The position numbers and the translations under genes are program-made. Positions 24,721 through 32,341 of a stretch of 54,967 nucleotides of DNA are shown here, piece by piece (within the stretch, counting starts at the first letter, position 1; every line of letters starts with the position of its first letter). The DNA comes from Joyebacterum sp964521425 (lineage in GTDB: Bacteria > Joyebacterota > Joyebacteria > Joyebacterales > Joyebacteraceae). The notes below the pieces were generated by a model that saw only the letters and a list, made by a program, of their open reading frames with translations, did no database searches and was not told where the DNA came from. Where the stretch lies: contig CAZFRO010000015.1 of the NCBI GenBank assembly GCA_964521425.1, positions 1 through 54,967 on the forward strand, read 5' to 3'.

Positions 24721-26574
24721 GTGGCCAACCGCATTCCAGATGAGCTGATCGACCAGATCCGAGAGGCGAACGACATCGTCGATGTCATATCGGAGCATGT
24801 CCAGCTCAAGCGGGCAGGCGGCAACTTCAAGGGGCGATGTCCCTTCCACCAGGAGAAGACACCGTCCTTCAATGTCAACCCAGCCCGCCAGATCTATCAC
24901 TGCTTCGGGTGCGGGGTGGGCGGCAACGTGATCACGTTCCTGATGGAGTACGAGAAGATAGGCTTCATCGACGCGCTCCGTGAGCTGGCCCACAAGGCCG
25001 GGATCACGCTTCCCGATCGTGGAAGCGACCGGACCGGAGCCGAGGATGATCCGGCCGTCGTGGCGAATCAGATGGCGCTCGCATTCTACCGTTCCTGCCT
25101 CGAGGGCGAGGGTGGCAGAGATGCAAGGAAGTACGTGGGTGAGCGCGCCCTCGGCCAAGATGTCGTCTCGACGTTTGCCATCGGGTATGCGCCGGCTGGA
25201 TGGGACAATCTCCTGGGCGCCGCGCGCCGCAATGGCGTAGCTACCTCCGCGCTCTTGTCGGCCGGGCTTGTCGTTGAACGAGACGGCGGTGGGTTCTACG
25301 ACAGATTCAGGGACCGTCTCATCTTCCCGCTTCTGTCGTCCGGCAACAGACCGGTCGGTTTCGGCGGTCGGTCGTTTGGCGATCAGGAACCCAAGTACCT
25401 GAACTCGCCTGAGACCCGTCTCTATCGGAAGGGCTACTACCTCTACGGTCTCTCTCAAGCGCGTCAGGCGATCAGGCTCTCGAGGGAGGCGATATTGGTG
25501 GAAGGCTACATGGACCTCCTGAGTCTCTACCAGGCCGGGTTTCACAACGTGGTTGCATCGGCCGGGACCGCGCTCACGAATGAGCAGGGCCGGATAATCG
25601 CCAAATACGCAGACAAGGTGTTCATCGCCTACGACGGTGACAAGGCCGGGACCCTTGCCGCGACGCGCGCTGCCGAGACGCTCATTCAGCTCGGCCTCAA
25701 GGTGCGGGTCGCCGCATTCCCGGATGGGGCGGACCCCGACTCCTACGTGCGGGAGGCCGGCCCCGATGCGCTGCGAGAGGCGCTGATATCGTCCCGGGAC
25801 TTCATCGATTTCTATGTGTCACTCAATCCCACCGACAATCCGGACGACCGTGAGGGGGCGGCCAGAAGTCTGATTGAGACCGTTGTGGGGATTGAGGATT
25901 CACTCAAGGCCGAGTTGATGTTGGAGAAGATCGCCGCCGCGCTCTCACTCAGACCGGCTGCTGTGGCGCGGGTCTACGAGCGCCGCCGGGCGGAGAGACA
26001 GCTTCGGGGACGCGCGGCGCACAAGGCGCGAGGGGGCGAGGAGAGGCAGGCAAACGGGCGCACTAGGGGGGACGGCCGTCAGGCCGCTCGCTCCGGGCGC
26101 CACGGTGAAGCCGCCGGGGTTCAGGATACGACCGGCGCACACTATAGAGCACAGAAGGGGCTACTGGGCCTCCTGCTCGCGGGGGGTGAAGGTGCCGAGT
26201 GCGTGAGGTCGCACCTCGAGGTGGACGACTTCACGAATCCCGACATTCGGGTACTGGTCGAGCGTATTCTGGCCGGTTCCACGTCTGAGGATCCGGTTGA
26301 TATCGCAGCGCTGATCGATCCGGAGGATGATTCAGAACTGGCTGTGCTCTTGACCGAACTGGCGGTGCGGGAGCAGTCCGAGAAGGATGGCGGCAGGCTG
26401 TGTGATGACTATATTGGGGTCATCAGAAAGGCCCAGATCGAGGGCCGGATCCGGGATGTGGACACGGAGATCCGCGCCGCCGAGTTGACCGGTGATGAAC
26501 GACGGGCCACAGAGGCCATGGTCAGAAGGCAGGAACTTGCGCAGCAGTTGAGTGCGCTTTCCTCTGACAGATAG
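24721..26574 (+). CDS. dnaG: DNA primase
   Basis: 617 residues from GTG 24721. It makes RNA primers for replication. The CHC2 zinc finger has Cys40, His43, Cys61 and Cys64 (G-R-C-P-F-H-Q-E-K-T-P-S-F and Y-H-C-F-G-C-G). The Toprim catalytic core has V-E-G-Y-M-D (Glu261) and Y-D-G-D-K-A-G (Asp305, Asp307). A linker of about 50 residues rich in Arg, Gly, Ala and Gln (about 420-470) separates it from a helicase-binding C-terminal domain. mutS2 ends 16 bases upstream and rpoD follows. Confidence 0.96.
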   Translation: MANRIPDELIDQIREANDIVDVISEHVQLKRAGGNFKGRCPFHQEKTPSFNVNPARQIYHCFGCGVGGNVITFLMEYEKIGFIDALRELAHKAGITLPDRGSDRTGAEDDPAVVANQMALAFYRSCLEGEGGRDARKYVGERALGQDVVSTFAIGYAPAGWDNLLGAARRNGVATSALLSAGLVVERDGGGFYDRFRDRLIFPLLSSGNRPVGFGGRSFGDQEPKYLNSPETRLYRKGYYLYGLSQARQAIRLSREAILVEGYMDLLSLYQAGFHNVVASAGTALTNEQGRIIAKYADKVFIAYDGDKAGTLAATRAAETLIQLGLKVRVAAFPDGADPDSYVREAGPDALREALISSRDFIDFYVSLNPTDNPDDREGAARSLIETVVGIEDSLKAELMLEKIAAALSLRPAAVARVYERRRAERQLRGRAAHKARGGEERQANGRTRGDGRQAARSGRHGEAAGVQDTTGAHYRAQKGLLGLLLAGGEGAECVRSHLEVDDFTNPDIRVLVERILAGSTSEDPVDIAALIDPEDDSELAVLLTELAVREQSEKDGGRLCDDYIGVIRKAQIEGRIRDVDTEIRAAELTGDERRATEAMVRRQELAQQLSALSSDR

Positions 26575-26609
26575 CTCTTCCTTTGATGCCGGGGAGGCGT
26601 GTCACACGT

Positions 26610-28397
26610 ATGGCTAAGCGTTCTGCAGTGAAGATCGTTGAGGCGATCAAGAAATCAGTCGGGGCTTCGAAGGCCCTGACGTATGAGGATTTCAGTGGTT
26701 TCTTCGGCACGGATATCGATATCGACCTTGTCGATGATGTCTACTGCCGTCTTGGTGACATCTCCGTTGAAGTGGTCGACAAGAAGGTACATGAGGCTAC
26801 CAAGGAGCGGGATCTGAGAAGGAAGGCGAAGGCTCAGCCACGTCTGAGATTCGACGATCCGGTCCGCATGTACTTGAGGGAGATGGGGTCGGTCAAACTC
26901 CTGAACCGCGAGGGCGAGGTCGAGATCTGCAAGAGAATCGAATCGGCCGAGCGAATGGCGTACGGAGCCATCTTCGAGTCGCAAACGACCATGAGACGAC
27001 TGGGCTCACTGACTGAGCGTCTAACGGGCGAGAAGGTGCGGCTCGACCGCGTCGTTGTTGTCGACAGGAAACGGAAGAACGCGACCAGCAAGGAGGAGCG
27101 CCGCAAAGTCGTCTTGCGGATGAACAGAGTCGTCAAGCTCGACACCGAGATGAGGGAACTCAAGGCAAGACTCAAGAAGTCCGGTTCGCGGCACTCGACA
27201 CAGACCAAGAAGGCGGCCGAGCGGCGACGCAAGAGCCTGGTGGTTGAGACACGAAAGCTCTGTCTGCATCCGACGCAGGTCGAGAAGATGGGTGTCCGAA
27301 TAGGCGAACTCCTGGTGAAGGCGGAGCTTCTCGAGGACAGGACCGCTGAGCTCATCGAGCTGCACCAGGCGGCTGTCAGGAGACTCGAGAGGGCAGAAGC
27401 CAAGAAGAAAAGAGAACGGGCCAAGAAGAGTAAGGCTAAGAAGAGCAAGGCTAAGAAGAGCAAGACCAAGAAGGCCTCAGCAACCGCGGTGAAGCCGAAG
27501 TCGCGCGCCAAGTCGGTGGCCACGCTGAAGAAGGAGGCCGAGGCGCTGGCAAATGAGGTGAGGAACAGCAAGAGGGCCCTGAGACGAGTCGAGCGCGAAT
27601 GCGGGCTCTCCTGCGACGACCTCAGAGATGTTGTCTATCGAATCCGCGTCGGTGACCGGGAGGCGAACCGGGCCAAGACTGAGATGGTCGAGGCGAACGT
27701 TCGACTGGTCATCTCGATCGCGAAGAGGTACACGCACAGGGGGCTCGATTTCCTCGACCTCATCCAGGAGGGAAACACGGGGCTCATGCGTGCAGTCGAG
27801 AAATTCGACTACAAGAGAGGCTACAAGTTCTCCACGTACGCCACGTGGTGGATCCGTCAGGCCATCACACGTGCCATCGCGGATCAGGCTCGGACGATCA
27901 GAGTGCCCGTGCACATGATCGAGGCCATCAACAAGGTCGTGCGTACGACGCGGCAGCTCGTTCAGGAGGAGGGCAGGGATCCGTCGGTGGACGAGATCGC
28001 CGACAAGCTCGAACTGTCCGAGGACAAGGTGAAGGGGATCCTCAAGGCCGCGCAGCAGCCGATCTCCCTCGACCGGCCCATCGGTGAGGATGAGGACTCG
28101 AGTCTGGGAGACTTCGTTGAGGACACCAAGGTCGTCTCACCCTCAGAATACGCCTCCTTCCGTCTTCTCCGCGAGGAGATCAACGAGGTTCTGTCCGAGC
28201 TGGATGCCCGGGAGGAACGGATCATCCGTCTCCGGTTCGGTCTGGAGAAGGACCGCGCGCCAATGACCCTTGAGGAGGTTGGTGTTATATTCGGCGTCAC
28301 GAGGGAGCGCGTGCGACAGATCGAGAAGAAGGCGATCGGGAAGCTGAGACACTATAAGCGGAGGAGCAGGCTGAGGGGGTATATCGACCTGCCCTAG
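26610..28397 (+). CDS. rpoD: RNA polymerase primary sigma factor (sigma70/RpoD)
   Basis: 595 residues. Start ATG 26610 has GGGGAGG upstream; earlier TTG/ATG codons at 26583/26586 lack one. Region 1.1-like N-terminus is followed by region 1.2 (R-F-D-D-P-V-R-M-Y-L-R-E-M-G). A long non-conserved spacer (about 105-350) is unusually basic, with A-K-K-S-K repeats. Then come region 2 (N-L-R-L-type V-R-L-V-I-S-I-A-K-R-Y, L-D-F-L-D-L-I-Q-E-G-N, F-S-T-Y-A-T-W-W-I-R-Q-A-I-T-R), region 3, and region 4 with the -35 helix (T-L-E-E-V-G-V-I-F-G-V-T-R-E-R-V-R-Q-I-E). The DNA-reading parts are canonical, matching the TTGACA/TATACT promoters in the window. Confidence 0.97.
   Translation: MAKRSAVKIVEAIKKSVGASKALTYEDFSGFFGTDIDIDLVDDVYCRLGDISVEVVDKKVHEATKERDLRRKAKAQPRLRFDDPVRMYLREMGSVKLLNREGEVEICKRIESAERMAYGAIFESQTTMRRLGSLTERLTGEKVRLDRVVVVDRKRKNATSKEERRKVVLRMNRVVKLDTEMRELKARLKKSGSRHSTQTKKAAERRRKSLVVETRKLCLHPTQVEKMGVRIGELLVKAELLEDRTAELIELHQAAVRRLERAEAKKKRERAKKSKAKKSKAKKSKTKKASATAVKPKSRAKSVATLKKEAEALANEVRNSKRALRRVERECGLSCDDLRDVVYRIRVGDREANRAKTEMVEANVRLVISIAKRYTHRGLDFLDLIQEGNTGLMRAVEKFDYKRGYKFSTYATWWIRQAITRAIADQARTIRVPVHMIEAINKVVRTTRQLVQEEGRDPSVDEIADKLELSEDKVKGILKAAQQPISLDRPIGEDEDSSLGDFVEDTKVVSPSEYASFRLLREEINEVLSELDAREERIIRLRFGLEKDRAPMTLEEVGVIFGVTRERVRQIEKKAIGKLRHYKRRSRLRGYIDLP
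27423..27467 (+). repeat. Three 15-base tandem repeats inside rpoD (K-K-S-K-A/T units)
   Basis: Units at 27423-27437, 27438-27452 and 27453-27467 read AAGAAGAG(T/C)AAG followed by GCT, GCT or ACC, encoding K-K-S-K-A, K-K-S-K-A, K-K-S-K-T. The flanks are also Lys/Ala-rich. It is coding, in frame, and a plausible site of slippage-driven length variation. Confidence 0.85.
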
Positions 28398-28406
28398 CGC
28401 GCAACG

Positions 28407-28435
28407 TTGACACCTCGAAACCAGGGTGCTATACT
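28407..28435 (+). promoter_or_regulatory. Strong sigma70-type promoter of the tRNA pair
   Basis: TTGACA (28407-28412), 17-base spacer, TATACT (28430-28435), with TGC directly before the -10 (extended -10 form). Predicted start about 28442, 7 bases before the first tRNA. It begins 10 bases after the rpoD stop. Confidence 0.88.
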
Positions 28436-28448
28436 GCCGGCTTGGTTT

Positions 28449-28523
28449 GGGCCCATAGCTCAGCGGTAGAGCAGCGGACTCATAATCCGTAGGTCCTTGG
28501 TTCGAATCCGAGTGGGCCCACCA
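28449..28523 (+). tRNA. tRNA with anticodon CAT (elongator Met or Ile2)
   Basis: 75 bases with encoded CCA. Acceptor GGGCCCA/TGGGCCC, anticodon stem GCGGA/TCCGT, loop CTCATAA with anticodon CAT (28481-28483), T arm around GGTTCGAATCC, discriminator A. First pair G-C, so not an initiator. Elongator Met and the lysidine-modified Ile2 tRNA share this anticodon and cannot be separated with certainty by eye. Confidence 0.9.
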
Positions 28524-28541
28524 TCACAAGACGCAAGACCC

Positions 28542-28618
28542 GGGCGATTAGCTCAGTTGGTTAGAGTGCCGGTCTCACATACCGGAGGTCACTGGTTCGA
28601 TTCCAGTATCGCCCACCA
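28542..28618 (+). tRNA. tRNA-Val (anticodon CAC)
   Basis: 77 bases with encoded CCA. Acceptor GGGCGAT/ATCGCCC, D arm TTAGCTCAGTTGGTTAGAG, anticodon stem CCGGT/ACCGG with loop CTCACAT, anticodon CAC (28576-28578), T arm ACTGG TTCGATT CCAGT. It lies 18 bases behind the CAT tRNA and is probably processed from the same transcript. Confidence 0.93.
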
Positions 28619-28736
28619 TTCATGTCTCCACTGCCGTCGCGACGCGAACAGATAGTTTCTGATATGTGGACCGACCCGGGTTCATCCGCCTCGCGAAGTC
28701 TGCATGGTGTTCCTGTCAGCGATCGAGGGGAAGCTC

Positions 28737-29462
28737 TTGCGCGAACAACTGGAACTGCTGCTCAGACTGCAGGAGATAGACAGTGCGCTGACCGATCTTG
28801 AAGGGGAGACTCAAGATCTTCCCGAGCGGATTGCAGATCTGAGACGGCGGATGGAGCTGACCGACACCGCGGTCAAGGAGCAGGAGACCGCTCTGGATGC
28901 TGCGAAGAAGGACAGGGCCAAGCTCGAGAACGACCTCGAAGATGCAGGCGTGAGACTCAACGGTCTTAAGTCGAAGCAGTTGGTCATCAAGACCAATGAA
29001 GAGTACGCTGCCCTCCAGACTGAGATTCAGTACACTACGGACGCGGTTTCCAAGATCGAGGATTCGATCCTCGTCCTTCTCGAACAGATCGAGGGCGCCT
29101 CTGAGGATGCGGAGAAGGCCAAGCAGTCAGCGGCCGATTCCAGGGGGATCATCGAGCGGGAGATCGCTGAACTCGATCGCGAAATGATCCGCCTGACGGA
29201 AACGCTGACGATAAAGAGAGACGAGCGGGTTCGCGTTGCGATGCATGTAGATGAGCGTATGCTTGAGAGGTACGAGCGAATCATCGAGAGCAGGGGTGAA
29301 GAGGCGCTTGTGCCGCTTGTCGACGGTTTCTGTACGGGCTGCTACAAGAAGCTGCCGTCGCAGAAGGCCATCGAGATCAGACGGGGCGAGAAGTTCTTCG
29401 AGTGCGGTGGATGCGGTCGCATCCTCTACTGGGGAGGAGAGGGGCAGGATGGGGAGGAGTGA
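28737..29462 (+). CDS. Coiled-coil protein with C4-type zinc ribbon
   Basis: 241 residues from TTG 28737, preferred because GAGGGGAAG lies just upstream and the family usually starts at R/K-E-Q-L-E-L-L-L-x-L-Q-E-I-D. An in-frame ATG at 28704 is the alternative. Residues about 1-175 form a long antiparallel coiled coil rich in Glu, Leu, Ala and Lys. The C-terminus is a zinc ribbon: F-C-T-G-C-Y-K-K-L-P, then F-F-E-C-G-G-C-G-R-I-L-Y-W. The architecture matches the zf-RING_7/CT398 family, thought to bind nucleic acid or secretion components. Its 3' end overlaps the RNase HI gene by 14 bases. Confidence 0.82.
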   Translation: MREQLELLLRLQEIDSALTDLEGETQDLPERIADLRRRMELTDTAVKEQETALDAAKKDRAKLENDLEDAGVRLNGLKSKQLVIKTNEEYAALQTEIQYTTDAVSKIEDSILVLLEQIEGASEDAEKAKQSAADSRGIIEREIAELDREMIRLTETLTIKRDERVRVAMHVDERMLERYERIIESRGEEALVPLVDGFCTGCYKKLPSQKAIEIRRGEKFFECGGCGRILYWGGEGQDGEE

Positions 29463-30060
29463 GGAGGCGTTCGTCCAGGGGCTGATAGACGGGCTGACGT
29501 GGAAGGACTCGGCGGCTGAATCCGGGCTCTCACCAGAGAAGGCCCTGGCGTTTCTTGAAAGCATCGCGCGCTTCGCCGGATCGATGAACGCGGACATCGA
29601 GTTTGCTTCGCCCTCCGGATCCCCCAAGAAAGCACTCGGGGACGATCATGAGGAGCTTCTGGTATACACGGATGGGGCTTCACTTGGAAACCCCGGTCCC
29701 TCGGGCGCCGGTGCGATGGTCATGACTCCTGACGGAGTGACAGTGGCATCGGTTCACGAGCACCTTGGTCACGCGACGAACAACGTGGCGGAGTACGGAG
29801 CTGTTCGTCTCGGACTCGAGACGGCTCTGGCACACGGGGCGAGACGTGTCACGCTGAGGATGGACAGCGAACTCGTTGCCAGGCAGCTCGTGGGGCGATA
29901 CAAGGTGAAGAACCGGAATCTGATTAGTGCCTTCTTCGAGGTCAAGGCACTCATAGCGAAATTCGAGGACGTGAAGATTGAGGCAATTCCCCGTGAGCTG
30001 AATGGCGAGGCCGACAAGCTTGCGAAGATGGGCGCCAAGGACGCCGGGAAGAACCGCTGA
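29449..30060 (+). CDS. Ribonuclease HI-family protein with N-terminal extension
   Basis: 203 residues from ATG 29449, inside the end of the zinc-ribbon gene and behind GGGGAGGAGAGGGGCAGG. RNase H cuts RNA in RNA-DNA hybrids. The domain (about 68-195) has all four acidic residues: Y-T-D-G-A-S (Asp75), N-V-A-E-Y (Glu115), M-D-S-E-L-V (Asp139) and N-G-E-A-D-K-L-A (Asp189). The basic handle region of E. coli RNase HI is absent, as in archaeal-type/YpdQ-like enzymes. The first 65 residues are helical and not recognised; they contain E-E-A-F-V-Q-G-L-I-D-G-L-T-W. The overlap suggests coupled translation. Confidence 0.88.
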   Translation: MGRSEEAFVQGLIDGLTWKDSAAESGLSPEKALAFLESIARFAGSMNADIEFASPSGSPKKALGDDHEELLVYTDGASLGNPGPSGAGAMVMTPDGVTVASVHEHLGHATNNVAEYGAVRLGLETALAHGARRVTLRMDSELVARQLVGRYKVKNRNLISAFFEVKALIAKFEDVKIEAIPRELNGEADKLAKMGAKDAGKNR

Positions 30061-30130
30061 CTCCTGCAAGCGCGTCGGCGCCTGGTGGACGAGTCCGGGA
30101 TCATTAGATGTCAGTAGAGGGTGAGGGAGG

Positions 30131-30546
30131 GGAACGAGAGGCCGCAGCAGGACAGGCGATCGCGGGTGGGCAGAAGCTTTGTCCGCTCGAGGAAAGTCCG
30201 AGCTCCACAGGGCAGAGTGCTGGGTAACACCCAGTGGGAGCGATCCTAAGGAAAGTGCCGCAGAAAGGGAAACCGCCTAAGGAGCCTCGCGGTTCTGCCG
30301 CTGGCTCCCGGCAAGGGTGAAAAGGTGAGGTAAGAGCTCACCAGTGTCCCCGGTGACGGGGGCAGCTTGGTAAACCCCGCTCGGAGCGAGACCAAGTAGG
30401 GGAGGATGAGGTGGTCCCGCCTCGCTAGAACTCCCGGGTAGGTTGCTAGAGATGACGGGTAATCGTCGTCCCAGATGAATGATCGCCACGGAAGGCTTGC
30501 CTTCCGACAGAACTCGGCTTATGACCTGCTGCGACCTCGTCGTTCC
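30131..30546 (+). ncRNA. rnpB: RNase P RNA (bacterial type A)
   Basis: Catalytic RNA that matures tRNA 5' ends. Conserved stretches appear in order: GAGGAAAGTCCGAGCTC, ACAGGGCAG, GGGTAACACCCAG, AGAAAGGGAAACCGCC, GGTAAGAGCTCACC, AAACCCCGC, GAGACCAAGTA, GATGAATGATCGCC and GACAGAACTCGGCTTA. The ends form a long P1 helix: GGAACGAGAGGCCGCAGCAGG-type 5' strand (from 30131) with the 3' strand ending at 30546, with one bulge and one mismatch. Exact ends are estimated from P1. It lies between the RNase HI gene and recJ, near two tRNA genes. Confidence 0.95.
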
Positions 30547-30590
30547 TCTTCGATATTGATTGGATGCCGAATGGAGAGCCAGGAGAGCGC

Positions 30591-32297
30591 GTGAGACGGA
30601 GATGGAAACTTCCAGATCCAGACAGGATTCGACAGACTGACGAGCTGGCGAAGGCTCTGGACGCTCCGCGTGCATTCGCTGCTGTGCTTGTTAACCGTGG
30701 TGTCACGACCACGGACACTGCCGCCTTGTTCCTGAAGCCGGATCGCTCCCAGCTCTACGATCCCTTTCTTCTTCCGGACATCGAGCCCGCCCTCGACAGG
30801 TTGCGCAGGGCCATCGACAAGCGCGAACGCATCTTCATCTGTGGCGACTACGATGTCGACGGTATCACTTCCATCGTACTGATGAAGCGCTGCCTGGAGG
30901 CGGCCGACGTGGATGTCGGATTCTACATCCCCAACCGTCTCGACGAGGGATACGGACTCTCAGAACGAGGCGTCGTGATCGCCAAGGAATCGGGCGCCGG
31001 ACTCATCGTCACGGTAGACAGCGGAGTCACCGGTCACGAGCAGATAGACGTCGCCAGCAAGCTGGGTGTCGACATCATCGTCACGGACCACCACGAACCG
31101 CAGGATACGCTTCCGAATGCACTTGCCGTGGTCGACCCGAAGCGGAAGGACTCGCGCTACCCCTACAAGGACCTGGCCGGTGTCGGCGTGGCCTTCAAGG
31201 TGCTTGAGGCTTTGGCCAGGGACTACCGAGAAGTGGCATACACGGTGGAGGAGAATCTCGACATCGTGGCTGTCGGCACCGTCGCGGACATAGTGCCTCT
31301 CAACTCCGAGAACAGGATACTGACATCGCTTGGGCTAGACAGGCTCCGGGCGACCACGAATCCCGGACTCGCGGCCCTCATGAAAGCCGCCGCCGTCGAG
31401 CCGGCCAGTGTTCAATCGACCCACATCGGATTCGCTCTTGGGCCGCGGCTGAATGCCGCCGGCCGCCTGGGCGATGCCAGCATAGGTGTCGAACTCCTGA
31501 CGACAGAGGATGCGAGCAAGGCGGGCGCCATTGCGCTGAAGCTCGATGGCGAGAATAGGAAGCGGCGTCAGCTGGAGCGTCAGGTTCTCGAGGACGCGAC
31601 CCGCATTCTCGAGGAGGCGGTCGATCTGGGCCGTAACCGCTCCATTGTCCTCTGGTCGGCTGGGTGGCACGCGGGTGTCATCGGCATCGTTGCCTCGAGG
31701 ATTGCGAAGCAGTACAACCGGCCGACGGTGCTTCTCTCCATCACGGACGGCATTGCCAAGGGCTCGGGGCGGAGCATCCCAGGGTTCGACCTGCACGCCG
31801 CACTCATATCGTGCAAGGACCACCTGCTCAGCTTCGGAGGACACCAGTACGCTGCCGGTGTATCGCTTGCCGAAGAGCACCTCGACATGTTCCGGACATG
31901 CGTTGAGGAGGCGGTATCGTCCAAGCTGACCCCGGACGACCTTGTGTCGGAGGTCGAGATCGATGCCATGATTCCTCTGTCGGCGTGCAGTGTTGAACTC
32001 GTCAACATTCTCAAGCGAGTGCGTCCGTTCGGGGCCGGAAACCCGGAACCGGTATTCGGTACGAGGGACGTCAAGGTTACGTCAGCGAAGGTGGTTGGCA
32101 ACGGCCATCTCAAGATGACTGTCGAACAGGGCGAGAAGGTAATGGACGCCATCGGCTTTGGCCTCGGTGAGGTCTTCGATGATCTCAAGCGAAGTGGTGG
32201 AATGGTCTCTCTTGCTTACGTACTCGAGGAGAATACGTGGAGGGGGGTCACGAATCTCCAGCTGCGCCTGAAGGATGTCCAGTTCGAGGAGTACTAG
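30591..32297 (+). CDS. recJ: Single-stranded-DNA exonuclease RecJ
   Basis: 568 residues from GTG 30591, which has AGGAG 5 bases upstream; ATG 30564 in the same frame lacks a ribosome site. RecJ degrades single-stranded DNA 5' to 3' in recombination and repair. Visible are the DHH-family motifs C-G-D-Y-D-V-D-G-I-T-S, V-D-S-G-V-T, V-T-D-H-H-E-P-Q and D-P-K-R-K-D-S-R-Y-P-Y-K-D-L-A-G-V-G-V-A-F-K. The DHHA1 domain has G-S-G-R-S-I-P-G-F-D-L and F-G-G-H-Q-Y-A-A-G, and there is a C-terminal OB-like part. It begins 44 bases after rnpB. Confidence 0.95.
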   Translation: MRRRWKLPDPDRIRQTDELAKALDAPRAFAAVLVNRGVTTTDTAALFLKPDRSQLYDPFLLPDIEPALDRLRRAIDKRERIFICGDYDVDGITSIVLMKRCLEAADVDVGFYIPNRLDEGYGLSERGVVIAKESGAGLIVTVDSGVTGHEQIDVASKLGVDIIVTDHHEPQDTLPNALAVVDPKRKDSRYPYKDLAGVGVAFKVLEALARDYREVAYTVEENLDIVAVGTVADIVPLNSENRILTSLGLDRLRATTNPGLAALMKAAAVEPASVQSTHIGFALGPRLNAAGRLGDASIGVELLTTEDASKAGAIALKLDGENRKRRQLERQVLEDATRILEEAVDLGRNRSIVLWSAGWHAGVIGIVASRIAKQYNRPTVLLSITDGIAKGSGRSIPGFDLHAALISCKDHLLSFGGHQYAAGVSLAEEHLDMFRTCVEEAVSSKLTPDDLVSEVEIDAMIPLSACSVELVNILKRVRPFGAGNPEPVFGTRDVKVTSAKVVGNGHLKMTVEQGEKVMDAIGFGLGEVFDDLKRSGGMVSLAYVLEENTWRGVTNLQLRLKDVQFEEY

Positions 32298-32341
32298 CCC
32301 AGGGCGCAGGGTGCCCCGAAACCCCACCTCCGTGAATCCAG

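Noticed and set aside
30277..30675. Minus-strand frame over the RNase P RNA
   Set aside because: The conserved RNase P RNA blocks and P1 helix explain the sequence; the frame is incidental.
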